A stretch of DNA of 64,000 nt from Formicarius rufipectus (GCA_013399695.1 VXAU01001103.1:1-64000), one strand, 5' to 3'. Counted from the first letter of the stretch, positions 48,191-62,854 are shown. The notes: a model not told the origin generated them from the letters alone. A program made the numbers and translations.

Positions 48191-51100
48191 GTAAGTGGGT
48201 TTTGGTTTTGTGTAACACGTGTTGAATATTCCCAGTCTGTGGGATTGTGCGCCTTATTTGTGTTTTCCCCTTCCTTTCTCCTGTCTACTGGCAGATTGTC
48301 CATCCAAACTGAAGGATGTTGGTTAAGATGTTCAAACTTGATGGCTCTTGTTGAATTGTATTGCTGTTTCAAGACAACTGATAAATATCAACATTATGAT
48401 GAATGAGTATAAGGGAGATGGCTATAAACAATACTGCTCTTTCGATGTTCTTTTGAATTTGTGTTTCTGTTGAGAGAAAAGGAAATAGATTTAAATTTCA
48501 CACTCTGAATCACTATTTTCAGGTGTTAGAGAATTCAGTGAATCCAAGATAGGTTTGCAGTTATATCAGAGTTGTTTTTTTTTCTTAAAAGAGGCAATTC
48601 TGTGAACTATGGGTTTTGTGGAGAAGTTCCTAGAATCTCACTCTGATGAGGAAAATATATCCAAAATAGCAGGCTTACCAAGAGCACAGACTGTTTTCTT
48701 ATGAAAATTTGCATTTCTGAAAATACTTTGGGACTCATTTCAAGCATGATTTGCTTTTGATAATTAGGATTTTAATCATTCTTCTAGTAAACTTTGGTTT
48801 TCAGAAGCATCTTTGATAGACATAAGTAGAGAAAGAGAGGTGTGGTAAGAGAAGCCTTGTTTGGTGCCATTATTTGTACTTATGGCTAGAAGTAGTGTGC
48901 ATGATAGAGAGGTATTCTTCCAAGCACTGCCTCTTCAATTCTCTCATTTTTCTATTTTCTTATTTGTGCATCTGTTACTGTATGTGTCTGTGAGCAGATG
49001 CATAACCCTTCTTGCCCTCTCTGGAACAGACAGTAAATGCCCTGCTGAGGGGAGGTGTCAGCATTGTTTCTGCTTCATAGAAACTATCCACAAGGGAGAA
49101 GGTAATTTACTTCTAAGTGACCTCTTAATGACTGGTCCCTCTGGGCATGCAAAGTCTGTAAAATTTAGAAGGTATGGAATAGGATAGTCCCTGCTTTGCA
49201 GCATGACACTGGTGATATTCTGTGGTTGGAGTGGCATTCTCATTATGACTTAGAACTTAACCAGTTTGTCTTTAAACCTGAACATGCACGTGCTTGCCAC
49301 CCTTAGTGTGAATTATTTTTTCATGTCTTCAAAAGAAGCTGAAGTTTGTTTTTTAGTTTATGTCAATTGCTACTACTTATCCTCAGTATAGCCAGCTATT
49401 TAGAATAGATTTTTGTATTTCCTATACAAAAAGGTGCCATGTCATGGCACATTTACGGTCAGCATCGATTCTCCATTTTTTTTCAAAGATAGAAGAATTG
49501 AAAGGAACAACTGCAATGTAACTGAAGTTTACAAATGCAGGCTCTACAGAGATGTGTGCTGCAGAGCAACTTGCAAATTATATGTGAAAGGTACGGATGG
49601 TGTTTAAAACCAATCCTCCTTAATTGCTGATACATGCTTCCCTCTTTATTTTCTTGCAACCTCTTGCCTACTACCACACCTCTGTTTTTCACAGGCTGAC
49701 ACAAATCCTCTTTCACTGCTGTTCTTCATCTGTCTGCAGATGACCTGTAGGACCTAAGGAGTTCCTTAGTTCTGTACTAAAGCTAAAAGGCAGATTCAAT
49801 GTTTTCTGGGTCTCTGAGCTACTGTTACTGAAAGCGTAAACTACTGGAGTCCGCGCCAAGAGAAGCAAATCCTCCCAATCTGGCTCTCCTGTATTTCAAT
49901 ATTGACATCCTGGATCATAGTACACACATGGGAGGCCTGGCGTGGTCCCCCTGTGAATGGGTGAAAAAGATGTCTGCCACTTTTGGACTGTTCTCTTTAA
50001 TAAATCAGGCTGAGTATGGCTCCAGTCAGTGATGGGATACTACTTCGAAAGTCAACAATATACTTCAATTTAAGAAGACTTATCCAGAAAACACAGATTC
50101 ATGCCATTGTTAGCACTGTGGGAGAAAGACCTGGGCATCCTGGTTAATGAGTGTCTGCAGAATTTCATAGAGTTGTTCCTTCTGCAGTGCACTAGTTTAA
50201 GCGTGGAACCTAATGAAAGGCAGCCAAGTAGTGTAATAGAGGTAATTCTGTATGCTGGGAAAAATAATCTGAACTTTTTTTTATGTCTTGGTAAGTTTTT
50301 AAGCATTTCAGGAAAAGGAGTATATTATACAGCTAGATCCTTAAAAGGTATATCCTATAAATATAATCATATTAAAAACAAAAACAAAACAAGGTGAGAA
50401 GTTGCAGTGTTACATGGAGAGTAATGGAAGGGAATGTGTGATAATGCTTTTACTGGACAGAAACAGTTATTTCAGGTTTGTTAAGCCTTCATGATACTAA
50501 CCAATGTAGTTGCCTGAAGCTGGGAAGATGCTTCTTCAGTGGCACATCGTGGCATAATAATATGACCAATGATTAAGTAAAATGTTATTTCTTACTCTGG
50601 TGCAGTTACAGTGGTGGATATTGTAGCATAGATGAGCAAAGAATGTATCATTCTTTGTTGTATTCAGTAGCAGAGTATCTAGATTTATTCCTAAAGTGTC
50701 TTTTGAAAAGCAGAACCACAATATCCAATTCAGCAAATTTGGGTTATATATAATAAATCATGTTACAAATCAGTACCTAAAAAAAAATAATCGTTAAAAT
50801 ACTAAAAAAAAATGCTAACTTTGAGTCAAATGCATTTTTTTTCCTAGTGTAAGTTACATTTATAACATTGTGCAAACCTATCACTGTTTGGATTGTTGTA
50901 ATGAAATTATTCTTAACTTTCCTAAAAATTTTGTGGTTTCTTCACTTTAAGGAGTAAGCGATGGTTTCATTCTCAAACATACATGTCCCAAAATGGTGAC
51001 TGCTCTCTTTATTGATATTGGCTCATATACGTAACTTTACATATCCAACATGATAAATTTGTAATGAAAAGTGCAATGTAGAGTGCAAAACCAAGTTTCT

Positions 51101-54100
51101 TTACTGTTGATGGTCACACCTGAGACTGTGTTCAGAGTTAGTCCATCATCAGTTCTCAACTTCAAAGGTTGGGTTTGGGATTTCAAAATAAGGAGGGCAT
51201 TCTGAGAAGTTCTCATGGTAAAGGAATCTTACAAGCATCATTAAACAGAGGTACTCTTCTGCTGGGTAGGTGCTACAGTATGGCAGTGCTGCTGCTCCTT
51301 TGGATCAGGCCCCTGTTCAGTGAATTGGAGTAGAGTATATCTTACCAGTTAATGGGCTTGAATTTCAGGCAGAAAAGCAGAGTGTGCTCAACTCCTCTCA
51401 GTATTGTTATCATACTCTACCTAGTTCTGGGCATTCAGACTTGAAATGGTGGCCTTTGTCTTCACAAAGTAGACGGGGTGGAGGTTTAGCACCCTCTGAG
51501 ACAAGTGCATTATTTTTCTTCATGTGATAGAGCATGTCTGCCAATGGCTAATCTACCCTATGAGCTATCCCTTGAAATTCACCTTCGAAAATCCAGAGAG
51601 GTTAGCATGACAGTCTCGCTCAAGAGCATTTCAGAAAGTCAGACACTGTCCTCTGATGTCCTACAGTCAGTCCCTTCCTGAGCTTCAAATGACTGTAAAA
51701 TTCAGTGGGAAAAAAAGGGAATCACACCCTTGTTTAGTGATAAACTTTCTACCCTTGTTTAATAGCCTTTCTCTATGGCGCTTTAAGAGCACATAAGGTC
51801 ATTTCACTGTGGTCTGTTTGGCATACGCTGTAGTGTGGTTCACTGCTTATTTATTTTAACTTTCCTTTTCTATTGACTTCGCGCTGTTGACAAGTGAAAC
51901 AAGTGTCCATTTCTCTTCATACTGCTTTGCTAAGTATCACTTTTCAAATACATCTGTGATTTGAACAGTAAGAGTGGTAGACATTGTGTTCCGAAGAGTG
52001 TGGGGTCTTTTTTGAGTCATATCACCTAGCAAAGCCAGTTGAGAGTGACACGTATACTCAGAAATCATGCAGAAGGGCTGAAAAACTATTTTGCTGACTT
52101 TGGTATGAATCAAAGTAAGGTACAGAGTGAAAGCATGCAGATTTATGGTTGTATTGAGACATAGGTATATTAGCACAGTCCACTACAAAACCCCCAAAAT
52201 TTTACTTTTAAATTCAGTTATTACAGGATGTTTTAGTTAAAGAAAACACCAGCTGTTTTCTGTCTGTGTGGAACAGTGCAGCAACATGATAAAAAAAAGG
52301 ACTTGACCTTGATTTTGCTGCCGGTCTGATCCATAAAATGTGATGTTGTTGTAACATTTGTATGAGCTGCAAACTGGTGTGTGAGATGAGGAAATACAGA
52401 ATTTTGTATCTAAGTGAGGCACCTTCCATGGTTGGAGCTACCCCCTTTGATTTGTGGAGCCACTGCAGAAGGGTTTCTCAGATACTTCTTGCTTAATTAT
52501 TACTGGTTTTGCTGGACTGGGTATGGAGGAAAAAGTGGTACATGGCTCTTGAAGTTGCAGCAGCAGAAAGGCATAAAGGAGTTCAGTCAGATCATATACC
52601 AGAGCAGGTGTTAACAAATGTTATCAGTGTATCTTAAGTTACAGTGAACTGAACACCAACTCTAAGGGCCGTGAATGACAGTGGTTTGGTGGATTTCATA
52701 GAGAGTGCATGTGTGTCTTTTGGATGAATTTCTTCTGGTGTGATTATTTTACACCTGGTGTGTATTGCTTTTTCCTTTTCTGCCTGTATATGTCACTGCA
52801 ATTGTATATGTTACTGCATTAATAGTAGTTGCAGCCTCTTGGCAAGTCAAAACCTATTGAAATGCAAACTGAGCAGAAATTGATGCTAGCAAAATGTGAC
52901 TGCTTAAGAGTAAGGAGTTTCAGTTATTAAGAGCAGAGTATGTTAGCGTGTATTTTGCCTTTGGGAAAAAAAAATCCCAACTCATTCATAGGAAAGCCTT
53001 TACAGAACAATGAAAATATAGTGGTGGTCACATAGACTATGCTTTTGCAATTAATTGTTTGTATGTCCTAAAGCAGTCGTAAAGTTAGAGTATGAATACC
53101 TTGTTAAAGTAATCCATAAGATGCCACTTTCAATCTGGCCCATAATTATTAATTTGACTGTTACAAATGTGGAAGAACATTTTGAAAACCCTCATGATCT
53201 TGTAAAACCTCCAAGCCCCTTGTTAGCTGAAAAAGCTTACTTTCTGCCAGGGCTCAAAGCCAAAGTCAGAGCCTTTTAAGGCAGTATTTAAACTCAGAAA
53301 TAACCGTAGAGAGATAGAGCTCCATGTGCCATTTTTATGTCGTTACCAAGGGAAAAAAAAACCAATGCAGAGTACAGGTTTGGGTTTTTTTGGTGAAACT
53401 ACGACTGTTAAGATCTCTAATGATGCAGAACAGAATTGATACTTTCATTGCAGACTGGGCCTTATGAGTTTGAAACCTGTCATTTTCTTAGAATCTTTAT
53501 GTTTTGCTTGATAATTTAATACATTTTTTTACGCTTTTGTCTTCTTTTAGATCTGTAGTTAATACTACTCTTAAAACCGTGCCAGCCACTTGTGGTATTG
53601 TTGGACATAGTATTCCTATGTTGAGGAGGTAATTTAGTAGTTACAAACGGGTAAACACTGCACAGTCTGAGCTTTTTTCTTCTTTATATGTTCTCAGAGA
53701 AAAACAGTGGCTGAAGATAATCAGACCTACTTAGGGGAGTAGCAGTAGGCATGGGTTTGCTCTGTTGCTGTGAACATCTACTGTAGTATGGCACTATTGA
53801 GCCATTATATTTTGCCTATTGTGATTAGATATTACTATGAAGGGAAAAATGTTTTGCCTTTGGTCATAAAAGCTTAGGTATTTATTAAGCTGCCCTGTAC
53901 ATGGTGAGACGAACCATTGCTGGAGGAGGAAGCAGCAAGATAAACAGGTAGTGATCCTCTCTGGCAGTTAGCATCAGTGTTAAACTGAGATGCTTTTGTT
54001 ACCATGCTGTATTTGGAAATCACTGGCTTACAAAAATGTTAAGGATTAGAAATAAAACAGTAGAGAGAAACTGTGTAGATATCATTAAATATCCAGATTG

Positions 54101-57100
54101 CACAGGTGATCTTGTGAGAGTCAGAAAATTCTGTATTCTTGAAGCAAAGTCATGGGTACTGAGGATGGGATTTTTTTCAGTTTTTAAGCAGTTTCACATT
54201 TTGTCCACAGAAATAACATCAGTCATTACTAAGATACTAGTCCAGTCTTTCAGTGTATTAGTTTATTTGCAAGTGTTAGCTACATCTGTTTCAGTGGGGA
54301 CTACTCATGTGAATTAACTCAAATGTTTGCATAAATGCAATTTTGAATTGGGAACATATTTTCTGTATTTCAGCCCTGGAAAATTCTTTTCATCTGTTAT
54401 CCCTCAGAAAGTAAGGATTTTAACTGGGTATATGCAATACCAATACTTTAGCTATATTCTTTCTTTTGTGGCAAAAAAGGACTGTATCCTATCCAGTAAA
54501 GTCATGACAGTTTCAAGAAGCCAAGATGGATTGCAGTTAAATTATTAAAGGCTGGATATTTTATTTTAATCAGTCAGGTGAGATCTTCTTGGCATGGATT
54601 TCATTGCTTTGAAGTTGCTTTATCTTCTTCTATAGATTATGTCATGATCCAGAAGAATGGGTGCACGTAGTTAAAGTCCAACACCTGTTAGTTATGAGCT
54701 GGAATAGTTTAACTATGTCTACAGTAGTTAGATCTATCCAAGGCCTTTATGCTGGTTTATTTTTAAGGTGGAACTGGTAATTTTACAGTTCTTTTTTGGG
54801 GGACAAAAACTACATGGTTTACTCATGTAATTTTGAACTACACCCAGCACCCTCTTCGCCCCCCTCCCCCCATGAAATTCATTAAGTAATTTTCATAACA
54901 CTTCCCATTCAAAAGCTTGTAATCTGGAAATGACTAACGTGAATTCTCCAGGACACTCCAAATGCAATTTAGTTTTTGCATTTGGAAGACCAAGTAATCC
55001 CCTGAACTTTAAATATTACCAAGGCAGGGTAAAGACTGCTTGAGCTCACTGCTGCCATGAGTGTGGCATATATCGTACCTGTGCAGAATAAATGGCAATC
55101 AGCAGCCTGCTGATGAAGACTTGCCATTCAGTTCTCCATGCTGTGAAGCCCTGGGTTTGTGCTGGATGTTGGCACTTGATGTGGCACCTCGAAGACAGAG
55201 GGATGTTGGGAAGCCTTTTGGATGCTGCTGATGGACGTCATGTGCCTGCTCCAAACTTGAGAATAACAGTGCCTGTGTATCACTCTTCTTCCACTACTGA
55301 GGTGTGCGTGTAAGCCCGATATAGGGAACAAGTGAAAACAGATGTAATCCAGCAGTGTTCTTTCTTACCCTCTGTGTGACTGCCTGTTCCCTCATGACAA
55401 CTCGGTCCACTCCTTCACTGAAAAATCAGGGCATGCCAAGCAGCCATTGCTGTTTAAGGAAAGCATCATGCCTGAAACCAGTTTTCATATTTTGAATGTT
55501 CACTGAAGGTGGTCCTACATCACCACACTGGGAATGGAAAAACTGTTATTCACTTAGGGGGTTGATGTGAATTGTTTCAACTCAACTGTATCATTATTAG
55601 GTAGTGTTGTCTAACTTGGCTAAGTCAATACCTTAGTATAGCTTATGTTTTTGTTAGAAGAATACGTTGCAAAATTAATTTCTACATACTTTTTCCTACA
55701 AACAAACAGAAAGTTCTGAGTAAAGCATTCAGCTGTGTTGGTATTGATTTCTATAAAACCTGACATTTTCCATTAAAATCCTCTAAGCAGGCTGGCATCT
55801 TCCCTTGAAAATAGAAATCTTTATATGCCCAACTGAAACATAAAGTTTTTATGTTAGTAGAGTTTCTAGTGCCCCTCTCTGAGCAGCATTATCTCGTGCC
55901 ATTCATTCTCATTAGGGCTGAAAATAAGAAGGTGCATGCAGGCTTCTTTGTTTTAACACCATATGTCTGTGAAAGGACCAGGAATTTTGGTACTCTAATG
56001 CTCTTTATCCCAGTGAAAAGACAGATCTTGCAGGCATATGTAGCATGGTAAGTCTGAGTCCAAGACATGTATGTAGGGTTTTTCAAACTATCTTACCTAT
56101 TTGTGCTGTCCATATCTGAACTTCCGTGAAAGAATTGCTTACTGTGTACTAACTATGTTGCAAGCTTTCTGGCAGAAGTGAGGGAAATTATGTCCTATGT
56201 TGTAGGAATTAATGTTTCAAACAGTGTATTTAGAAGATAAGGATATATGAAGCTATTTTCACTTCATAGAGTCTGTTTACATATCCACAAAACAAACCAA
56301 CGGTAAAGGAGACTATGAAGGTGACTGGCAATTTATGCCCCATCAGCTGCAGCAGAGCAGTGTTTTGTTGATGAGGTTAGCAGCCAGCTCTACCTGTGCC
56401 TGAGCTCCTGGAGGAGAGATTACTCAGGCATCTAGGGATGACAGGAACCCAGGGACATTAACTGGATTGATGCCTCGACATTGATTACACTGATCAGAAA
56501 ACCACTGCAAAATTTATGTCCTTTAATATCATAGTTGGTGGGCAGCTTTTATTAGGACAGAAGTAAATGATTTTGCTGCTTTATGGGAGGCCACTGTAGG
56601 TATTAGCTAAATCGTGGGCAGAGATTACATATCAGTAACCTGGTTGTGTCTAGTTATTCAGGTTATCAGCTGCAAAAGTATTATGGTCTAAACCATGGCA
56701 AGAAATGAAGTAGACACAGGTTGTGACAAGTTGAGTTTCTTTCATTTTATAAATAATATTTTTCCATTGCCCATGCTGTTTAATGCAGTTTACTTATTAC
56801 ACTGTAGCTTTATTCTGTGCATGAAAACAGACATGGTTGCAAGACAGCACTTATTCCATTGTGTCTTACACAAGTATAGTAAAATATCACAAGTGAGCAG
56901 GAATATCAAGAAAAGAGTCTTTATCTAAATATCCTGGGCAACACCAATTTAATTGCAAAGTTGCTCAGGTTCAAGACAGGAAAAGGCAAGTTCAAGACCG
57001 AAGAAGGAAGCTGCTCTTGGTGACATCAATTTGTTTGGGGAACAGACCACTGAGAGTAGATTGCAAATTAAATGTTGCTGTTTCAGCTAATTGAAGCACT

Positions 57101-58755
57101 TGGTTAATGAGATGTCTCAACTTAGTTTATTTGTGCCATGTACAGCCTTTTTAATCCTCTGAACACTATAAAACTCCAGATTGATCCATGTTGTACTTCT
57201 GATCTTCATTTAGCCAGTATTTTAAGTAATGTAGTTGTAACCTATGTTTTTTACAACTTCAGTTACCTTTATCAATTACAAATACATTACATTTTAACAG
57301 TTGAGTGAAATATAATTTAAATATCAGCAAGTATCAGATTTTCTTGTTTTTGAAAGAGATTTGCTTTGTCTTTATCTTGTGTTAATGTCTTATTACACCT
57401 TATGGAACAAACGCAAAACTCAAAGCTCAATTCACACTATCAAAAACTTGTTTTAAATCTGAAAAGAAGAAATAAGGGATTTTTAAATGAGTATTACTTT
57501 TTGTAGTATACTTTTTATAAAAGTACATCTATAGGCAGAGTTACCGCATGCAGATATGTCAGCTGTAAATGGCAAAATGGTGGTAAGACAATAGAAATTT
57601 ATTCTGTGGGGTCTTCTGCCAGAGAATCAGCATTGTGTAGTCTGTGTATAATATGCATGATCTTTTTTGAAAACTACTAGACAAACATATTATCATGGAA
57701 TAAGTGCTTAGGAACCATACTGTCAGGTGGCTCAGAGTTATCTATAGATGAAAGTGTGTGTGGAGTGTATTGTTGCCAAACACGTCATGCACTATTTGTT
57801 TTTCAGTCTACAGTACCACAGAATGGGTGAAAAGTTATGACATTTTTGAAAAATAGTTTAAGAGGCTTCGTTTTGCTTTAGTGACTTGAGACATTTTTAG
57901 GGTACAACATTTATTTTTTTATTTTTCTCTGTTTTTGCTGGAACTGGGATGTGTAATAAATGAAAGCTGAGATTTTTGTGTAATCATTTAAATCCTAGGA
58001 GTTCAGTTTGAGGAAAAAGTAAATGCAATGAGGCTTGCTGTAAAACTGACAAGGCCAACAAAGATCTGCACTTGATCTCTCTTGAAATTTTGGATAACTT
58101 TTTTTAATTTTTTGGGACATGAGTTGAAGAGCCAGTGGTCTGCAAAAACAACGACAGTGGATAGGGATTCCACAGCATGACTTTAGAAAAAAAACCCTGT
58201 AGTTTTTCTTGTATTTACATCCATATTTATTTGATGTGTGTGATCTTGACAAAGTTCCCCCATAGTAAAGTTTTAGTGTATGGTCATGCTGGGAGTGTTC
58301 TACAGCGTTTGAGCTCATAAGAATAGAGAGGAACTATCGTGCATTTGCAAAGACTGTGAGTACCTGTCAAGTCACAGTGCAGAATATCGCCCATAAAAGA
58401 AGTTTTACGTGTAAATGGTTCTCCAGCTTCTTCATTAGTAGGGGAGTGTGCATTTCTAACATCCGAACCAGATCTGGGAGAATTTATGTGAACCGCCTTC
58501 CTGCTGCTCCAAAAGTGGCAGCAAACTGTTCAATTTCCCAGCCAGTGAACTGTGAATGCATCAGTATCCGCCCTTCTCAGTGCTGATATAACAAGTAGGG
58601 CGCAGTAGAGAAGACAGGGTAAGAGAGGGGAATAGGGAAGTGTTGGCTTCTGATGCAGCAGAATCGAAATCCCTCTTCATTTATTGCAGTTAGATAAAAC
58701 AACTGTGAAGTTTCACTTAGGGTCTATTCTGGATACTATTTGTTAAATGAAGGAT

Positions 58756-59015
58756 TCAGAGAATCACAGATGGGTTGAATTTGGAAGGGACCTCTGACTG
58801 TCATCTGGTTTACCTGTTCAGCCAGAATCACTTGGGTGCCCAGGACTCAGTCTAGATGAATATCTCTTTAGAAGGGAGATGGCAAAACTGCCCTGGGCAT
58901 GTTTGGTCGCTCTCACAGGGAAAAAGTGTTTGCTGATGTTCAGAGGGAGCCTCTTGTATGAACTGCAGATAAGTTGGATCACTAAAAGCTGAAGCACTGG
59001 TCAGTGACAGGGCTC
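58756..59015 (-). mobile_element. CR1 LINE 3' end
   Basis: 'cagagaatcacagatgggtt' (terminal CR1 repeat read in reverse), 'ggaagggacctctgactgtc', 'caggactcagtctagatga', 'aaaaagtgtttgctgatgtt' and 'cagagggagcctcttgt' follow the CR1 3' UTR on the minus strand. Confidence 0.8.
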
Positions 59016-59417
59016 TTAGTGGCAGTAGAAATTCTAAGTACAGGAGTCCTGTTAATGAACAAGCCTTGTCTTGAGGGATCATGTTTCGCCTCCCTGAAAT
59101 TCTAACTCTGGATGAAGTGGAAATAATGCTCAACTATAAGCAGTTTCAACTTTATGGATTTTTCAGGATGTGTAGCAATGGAAATGTAAATATTTAGATT
59201 ATTCTGCATAAGAAATAGGAAATAAGTAAACTGGCTGATAGGAAATGAGATATTGCTACACCACTTCAATTTTATTTCAGGAAACAAAGTGTAAGCATCC
59301 TTTGAGAATGGTTCAGGGAAAGGGAAGAAAAACTGTCATCACACACATACAGATGTCTTCTATTCCATATTGTAAGAATTAATAAGGAGCTTGATATGAT
59401 GGGGGTTATTTTTAGGG

Positions 59418-59518
59418 CCATAGAATCGTAGAATATCCTGATTGAACCTACAAGGATCATGTCATCGAAGTCCAGCCCTTTGCCCTGCGCAGGACAGCCC
59501 CAAGAAATTGTACAAATC
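59418..59518 (-). mobile_element. CR1 LINE 3' end, short
   Basis: 'ccatagaatcgtagaatatc', 'cctacaaggatcatgtcatc' and 'gaagtccagccctttgcc' match a CR1 3' end on the minus strand. About 100 bp remain. Confidence 0.78.
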
Positions 59519-61927
59519 AGGACAGCCATGAAATATTACAGAAGCAGCTCTTTTATATCCTGTGTCATAAGCAGGTGACTTTGCCTGCAAGTTGTTTGCA
59601 GCTCAAGAGTGAGTTGTTGCAATACTTGTGAAAACAGACAAGACTCTGGAAATTACAGAAGCCAAGTGCTTTAGAGCTGGTGAAAAAGGTACCTTTTCAG
59701 GGAAAACTTGAGCCAATGAAAAGTGTCTTTTCTTACTGAACTGTTTCAAAGCACATAATCCCTCAATCAGGCCTAATAAAGAAACCACTGTCTCTTGTGC
59801 ATTGGTGTGAGAGCACTAAAATTAAATAGACTGTTTAAGAATGCAATAAATCATATTGGGTCATTGCACTAATGAACACTTTGGGCCCAAACTCTCATTA
59901 ACCTGCCTGTATGAGGAGAAAACTGATATAAACAGGAAAAGGCCATATGAGAGAAACTCTTTGCTGGTACTGTCTCTAACTTTTATTCTTGAAGGATACC
60001 CTTTCGCTAATTTCAAATCCATAAAAAAAAAATCTGTGTGGTGATTAGGAATCCGTAAGTAAGAGCAGAAAGCCCAAGTGAGTAAAGCCATAAATACCTA
60101 AGTCCTTGGGATAAGAGCCTGTAAAACTGTCAAAAAGCATTGCTTGAGTGACAAAAGGCAGCCTCTCTTAACTAGAGGCATGAGTGCTTTCAACACTGAT
60201 CCATATTCATATATATGGATGGCATATTTTTCGTCCCTTCTAAAAAGACAAATCTTTCCTGCTAATATTCATTCAAGTTAAAAGCAACTATTCCTTCTGG
60301 TTACTGTCACCCAGATTTCTCAGTCAGAAAATGTAAGTTTCATTTATGATGCTTAACAATTTTAATATTTGTGCTAATCTGTATTTCTTGGAATAAATTT
60401 TCAGAAGGACTGTGTAAGGAAATAATGTAAATTACTTCAAAAGTCATTAGGAACCCTTTTTAGAAGTGTATTGATGATCATGTGTTTCACTGACACTTTC
60501 TGTGGTTTGAATTCTCAAAGTGATCTTGCTAAAGCAAAGTAAAGTTTTTACTAGGAAAATATTCTATTATTGTATATGTCTTTATATTCATTACTTCTTG
60601 TAATACTGACTCAATTATTTAACGTTGAGAGAAACGGCAGAGCACTTTCACTGGCATTTTCATGCTTTACAAAGTGAATGACACCAGGCCTTTTTCCACT
60701 TTTTCAGTTCAAGTAAACTTGTTCAAAAAGAAAATAATGAAGTTTTAGTAGTGATACAGTCTCTGTGCCTGTATGATTTTTGCTTCCAAGAGTTTTAGCA
60801 CTTGAAAGTATTTTAAGCCAAATATGAGTCTCTTAGTATTTGTTATTTTTTTAAGGGAATGGATTTTACAGAAGTCAAAGTTCATGTTGAATTTAAGGAA
60901 AAATACAGTTAATGGAAATTTGCAGAAACCAGTTCTCAGCTAGTAATTTTGCTGCAAAAAGCAGAAATTGACAGATAAATCAGATGTTTAAGAGTAGCCT
61001 GAAGCTGGAAAACTGAACTTAGTTTGCTGATGTCTTTGAAGTTTGCACTGGCCCTTGTTCTTTATCACTGCAGTGAGTCTCATATTATCATAAATATTTT
61101 ACTGCTAAAATTTTTCTATGTTTTTACAGAAATTCAGGAAGGAAACAAAAGTTTCTTTTAAAAGTACTTTGTAGCAGTGTCAAGTGACTTGCTAAAAGGT
61201 CTGATGCTTAGGACCATGTCAGAACCTCTTGTGGCACTCACAAGTGGATTATATTGTTGGTTGGGTTGGGTTTTCTTGCACAAGGTTGATTCACTTGTGT
61301 ATCAGCGGTATATACCTACATAGGCAGGTACAGAGTTTGTAGTTTGTGTGTCTGTGAGAACCGGAGCTGGTGTTGATTTAAGGAGAGCAGATGTTAATGA
61401 TGTTTTTCTCAGGCATTCTATTACCCAAATAAGCATCTCTCATGGTGAGAAAAGGCTGTAAGAGGTGGTAAATCTGCCTGCTCTATTATGAAGGGCAACA
61501 ATAGATTTATTTATGGAGAAAAAGCAACTGTTAAGCCTGTGTGAGTGAAAACTGGGTTTTACTGGCTGAATATTACTGCTGTCATTTTTGAGAAAAATTT
61601 AGTCCTGTCGTGATCTTGAGGGATATTGTACTGGCAAGGAGAGTTGGAAAATATTTGTTAGCCCAGACAACACATCACAGTAACAAAGTTGTATAAAATT
61701 TAAAGTTTAAGCAGGTTTTCTTTTCAGTAATAGATTTTTAGATGATTACTTCCTAATCTGATTTTCACTGTTGTTTCTGTATGGCCTTTTTTTTTCGTAT
61801 GTTCTGCTGTGAACATACTCTTTGTCCAGATACCAAGTTGTACATTGTCTCATGTGTGCAGATGAGTCTGCAAGTATGTGTCAACACACACGCACTGCAA
61901 GCCACCGAGTCTACCAAACAGCGAAAA

Positions 61928-61961
61928 AGTATATGAAGTATATGAAGAAGTATATGAAGAC
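61928..61961 (+). repeat. Short tandem repeat, agtatatga units
   Basis: Three copies of agtatatga with spacers of 3 to 6 bases inside an open frame that has no other sign of being coding. Confidence 0.7.
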
Positions 61962-62778
61962 ATGCAACCTGGTAGCAAGACTCTTAAGTGCTATCCTATA
62001 ACCCCTATGAAAAAAACTACAAAATTTTTAGGTGAAGCAATGTCTTTCTCATTAATTTTGTAGAGAAATTTGCATATTTATACAGCAGTTGAAAAAGAAT
62101 GTATAGCACCGTTTGTTAAATAAGATACACTGATTTGAACAACTGTTTTAAAAGTTTAGTTCTCTTTTGTAATTGTAATTCTAGATAATTTCACTTTTAA
62201 CACGGCAATCCTTCTGGTTCAATCACTGTTAAAATATGCAATCTGTAGGATTTGAATACACGTGGAAAGTGTTAGGATTAGCAGAAGTCTGATAAGAGCA
62301 GATAAGCTTATTTTGAATCCCTATCTTCAGACTTATTTTCTAGGGAAGAAGAAAAACTGAGGTTCTTGCATTTAGTGTGATCTGCTCAGGTCTTCTGTTT
62401 TTTCAGTTCTACTAGATCATTGCTAATTCGGAAAATGTTCCATCTGCAGTGTGACAAGGACAGAGATGCCTTAGGTCTATTATAAACTCATTTAGGCTCT
62501 TATGTTTTATAGCCTTTCAGACAAGTCATTGGAAACTTCTTGCTAGACTTCAGCAAGTAACTAAACATGATGTTGCAGTGTATATATATGATGAGTGCAA
62601 TAGCAATTTCCACAATTTTTGCCTCACCTATACCTGAAATAAAGATATTTTGAGTATTCTTTTGTTCTGTGGTTCCTTTTTCTTGACAGAACACTTTAGA
62701 CAGTAACTAACAGTAAGAGTTTTAAGCAAAAAAATGTTTCTTAAAATGTTATTTATTTTCTTTTTTTTCCCTTTTGAG

Positions 62779-62854
62779 TCTGAACAGCCCAGTCCTGCCA
62801 GTTCCAGCTCCAGTTCCAGTTCCAGTTTTACACCATCTCAGAACAGCAAACAAG
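62779..62854 (+). CDS. MLLT3: MLLT3 exon 6: short Ser-rich segment
   Basis: A 76-bp exon, entering in phase 0 and leaving after one base of a Gly codon. It reads SEQPSPASSSSSSSSSFTP then SQNSKQ(G). Human AF9 has the same SEQPSPAS...FTPSQ followed by TRQQG. The Ser run is encoded by TCC/AGT/AGC repeats that make a short TCCAGT hexanucleotide array. The acceptor is ttcccttttgag, a GAG acceptor behind a strong pyrimidine tract. A second, CAG acceptor lies 9 bp inside at 62784-62786 and would remove Ser-Glu-Gln in frame. The donor gtacca is weaker than the others. Exon 7, expected to start GPLRS, is beyond the window. Confidence 0.92.

Larger units (their letters stand above)
48191..62778 (+). 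other. MLLT3: MLLT3 intron 5
   Basis: A 14.6-kb intron starting gtaagt and ending cccttttgag. Two CR1 3' ends (58756-59015 and 59418-59518, minus) and a short tandem repeat near 61928 are the only elements I can name. About 10 kb (48191-58340) appears free of recognisable transposons. An unexplained CpG-bearing stretch lies at 58340-58620. Confidence 0.8.

Noticed and set aside
47378..48406. A single 342-codon gene
   Set aside because: Residues before 47582 and after 48190 are intronic read-through. Only the middle matches AF9, between clear splice sites.
49800..50260. CR1 or other element suggested by 'gagaaagacctgggcatcct'
   Set aside because: Only one short match to CR1 text; the flanks do not continue it.
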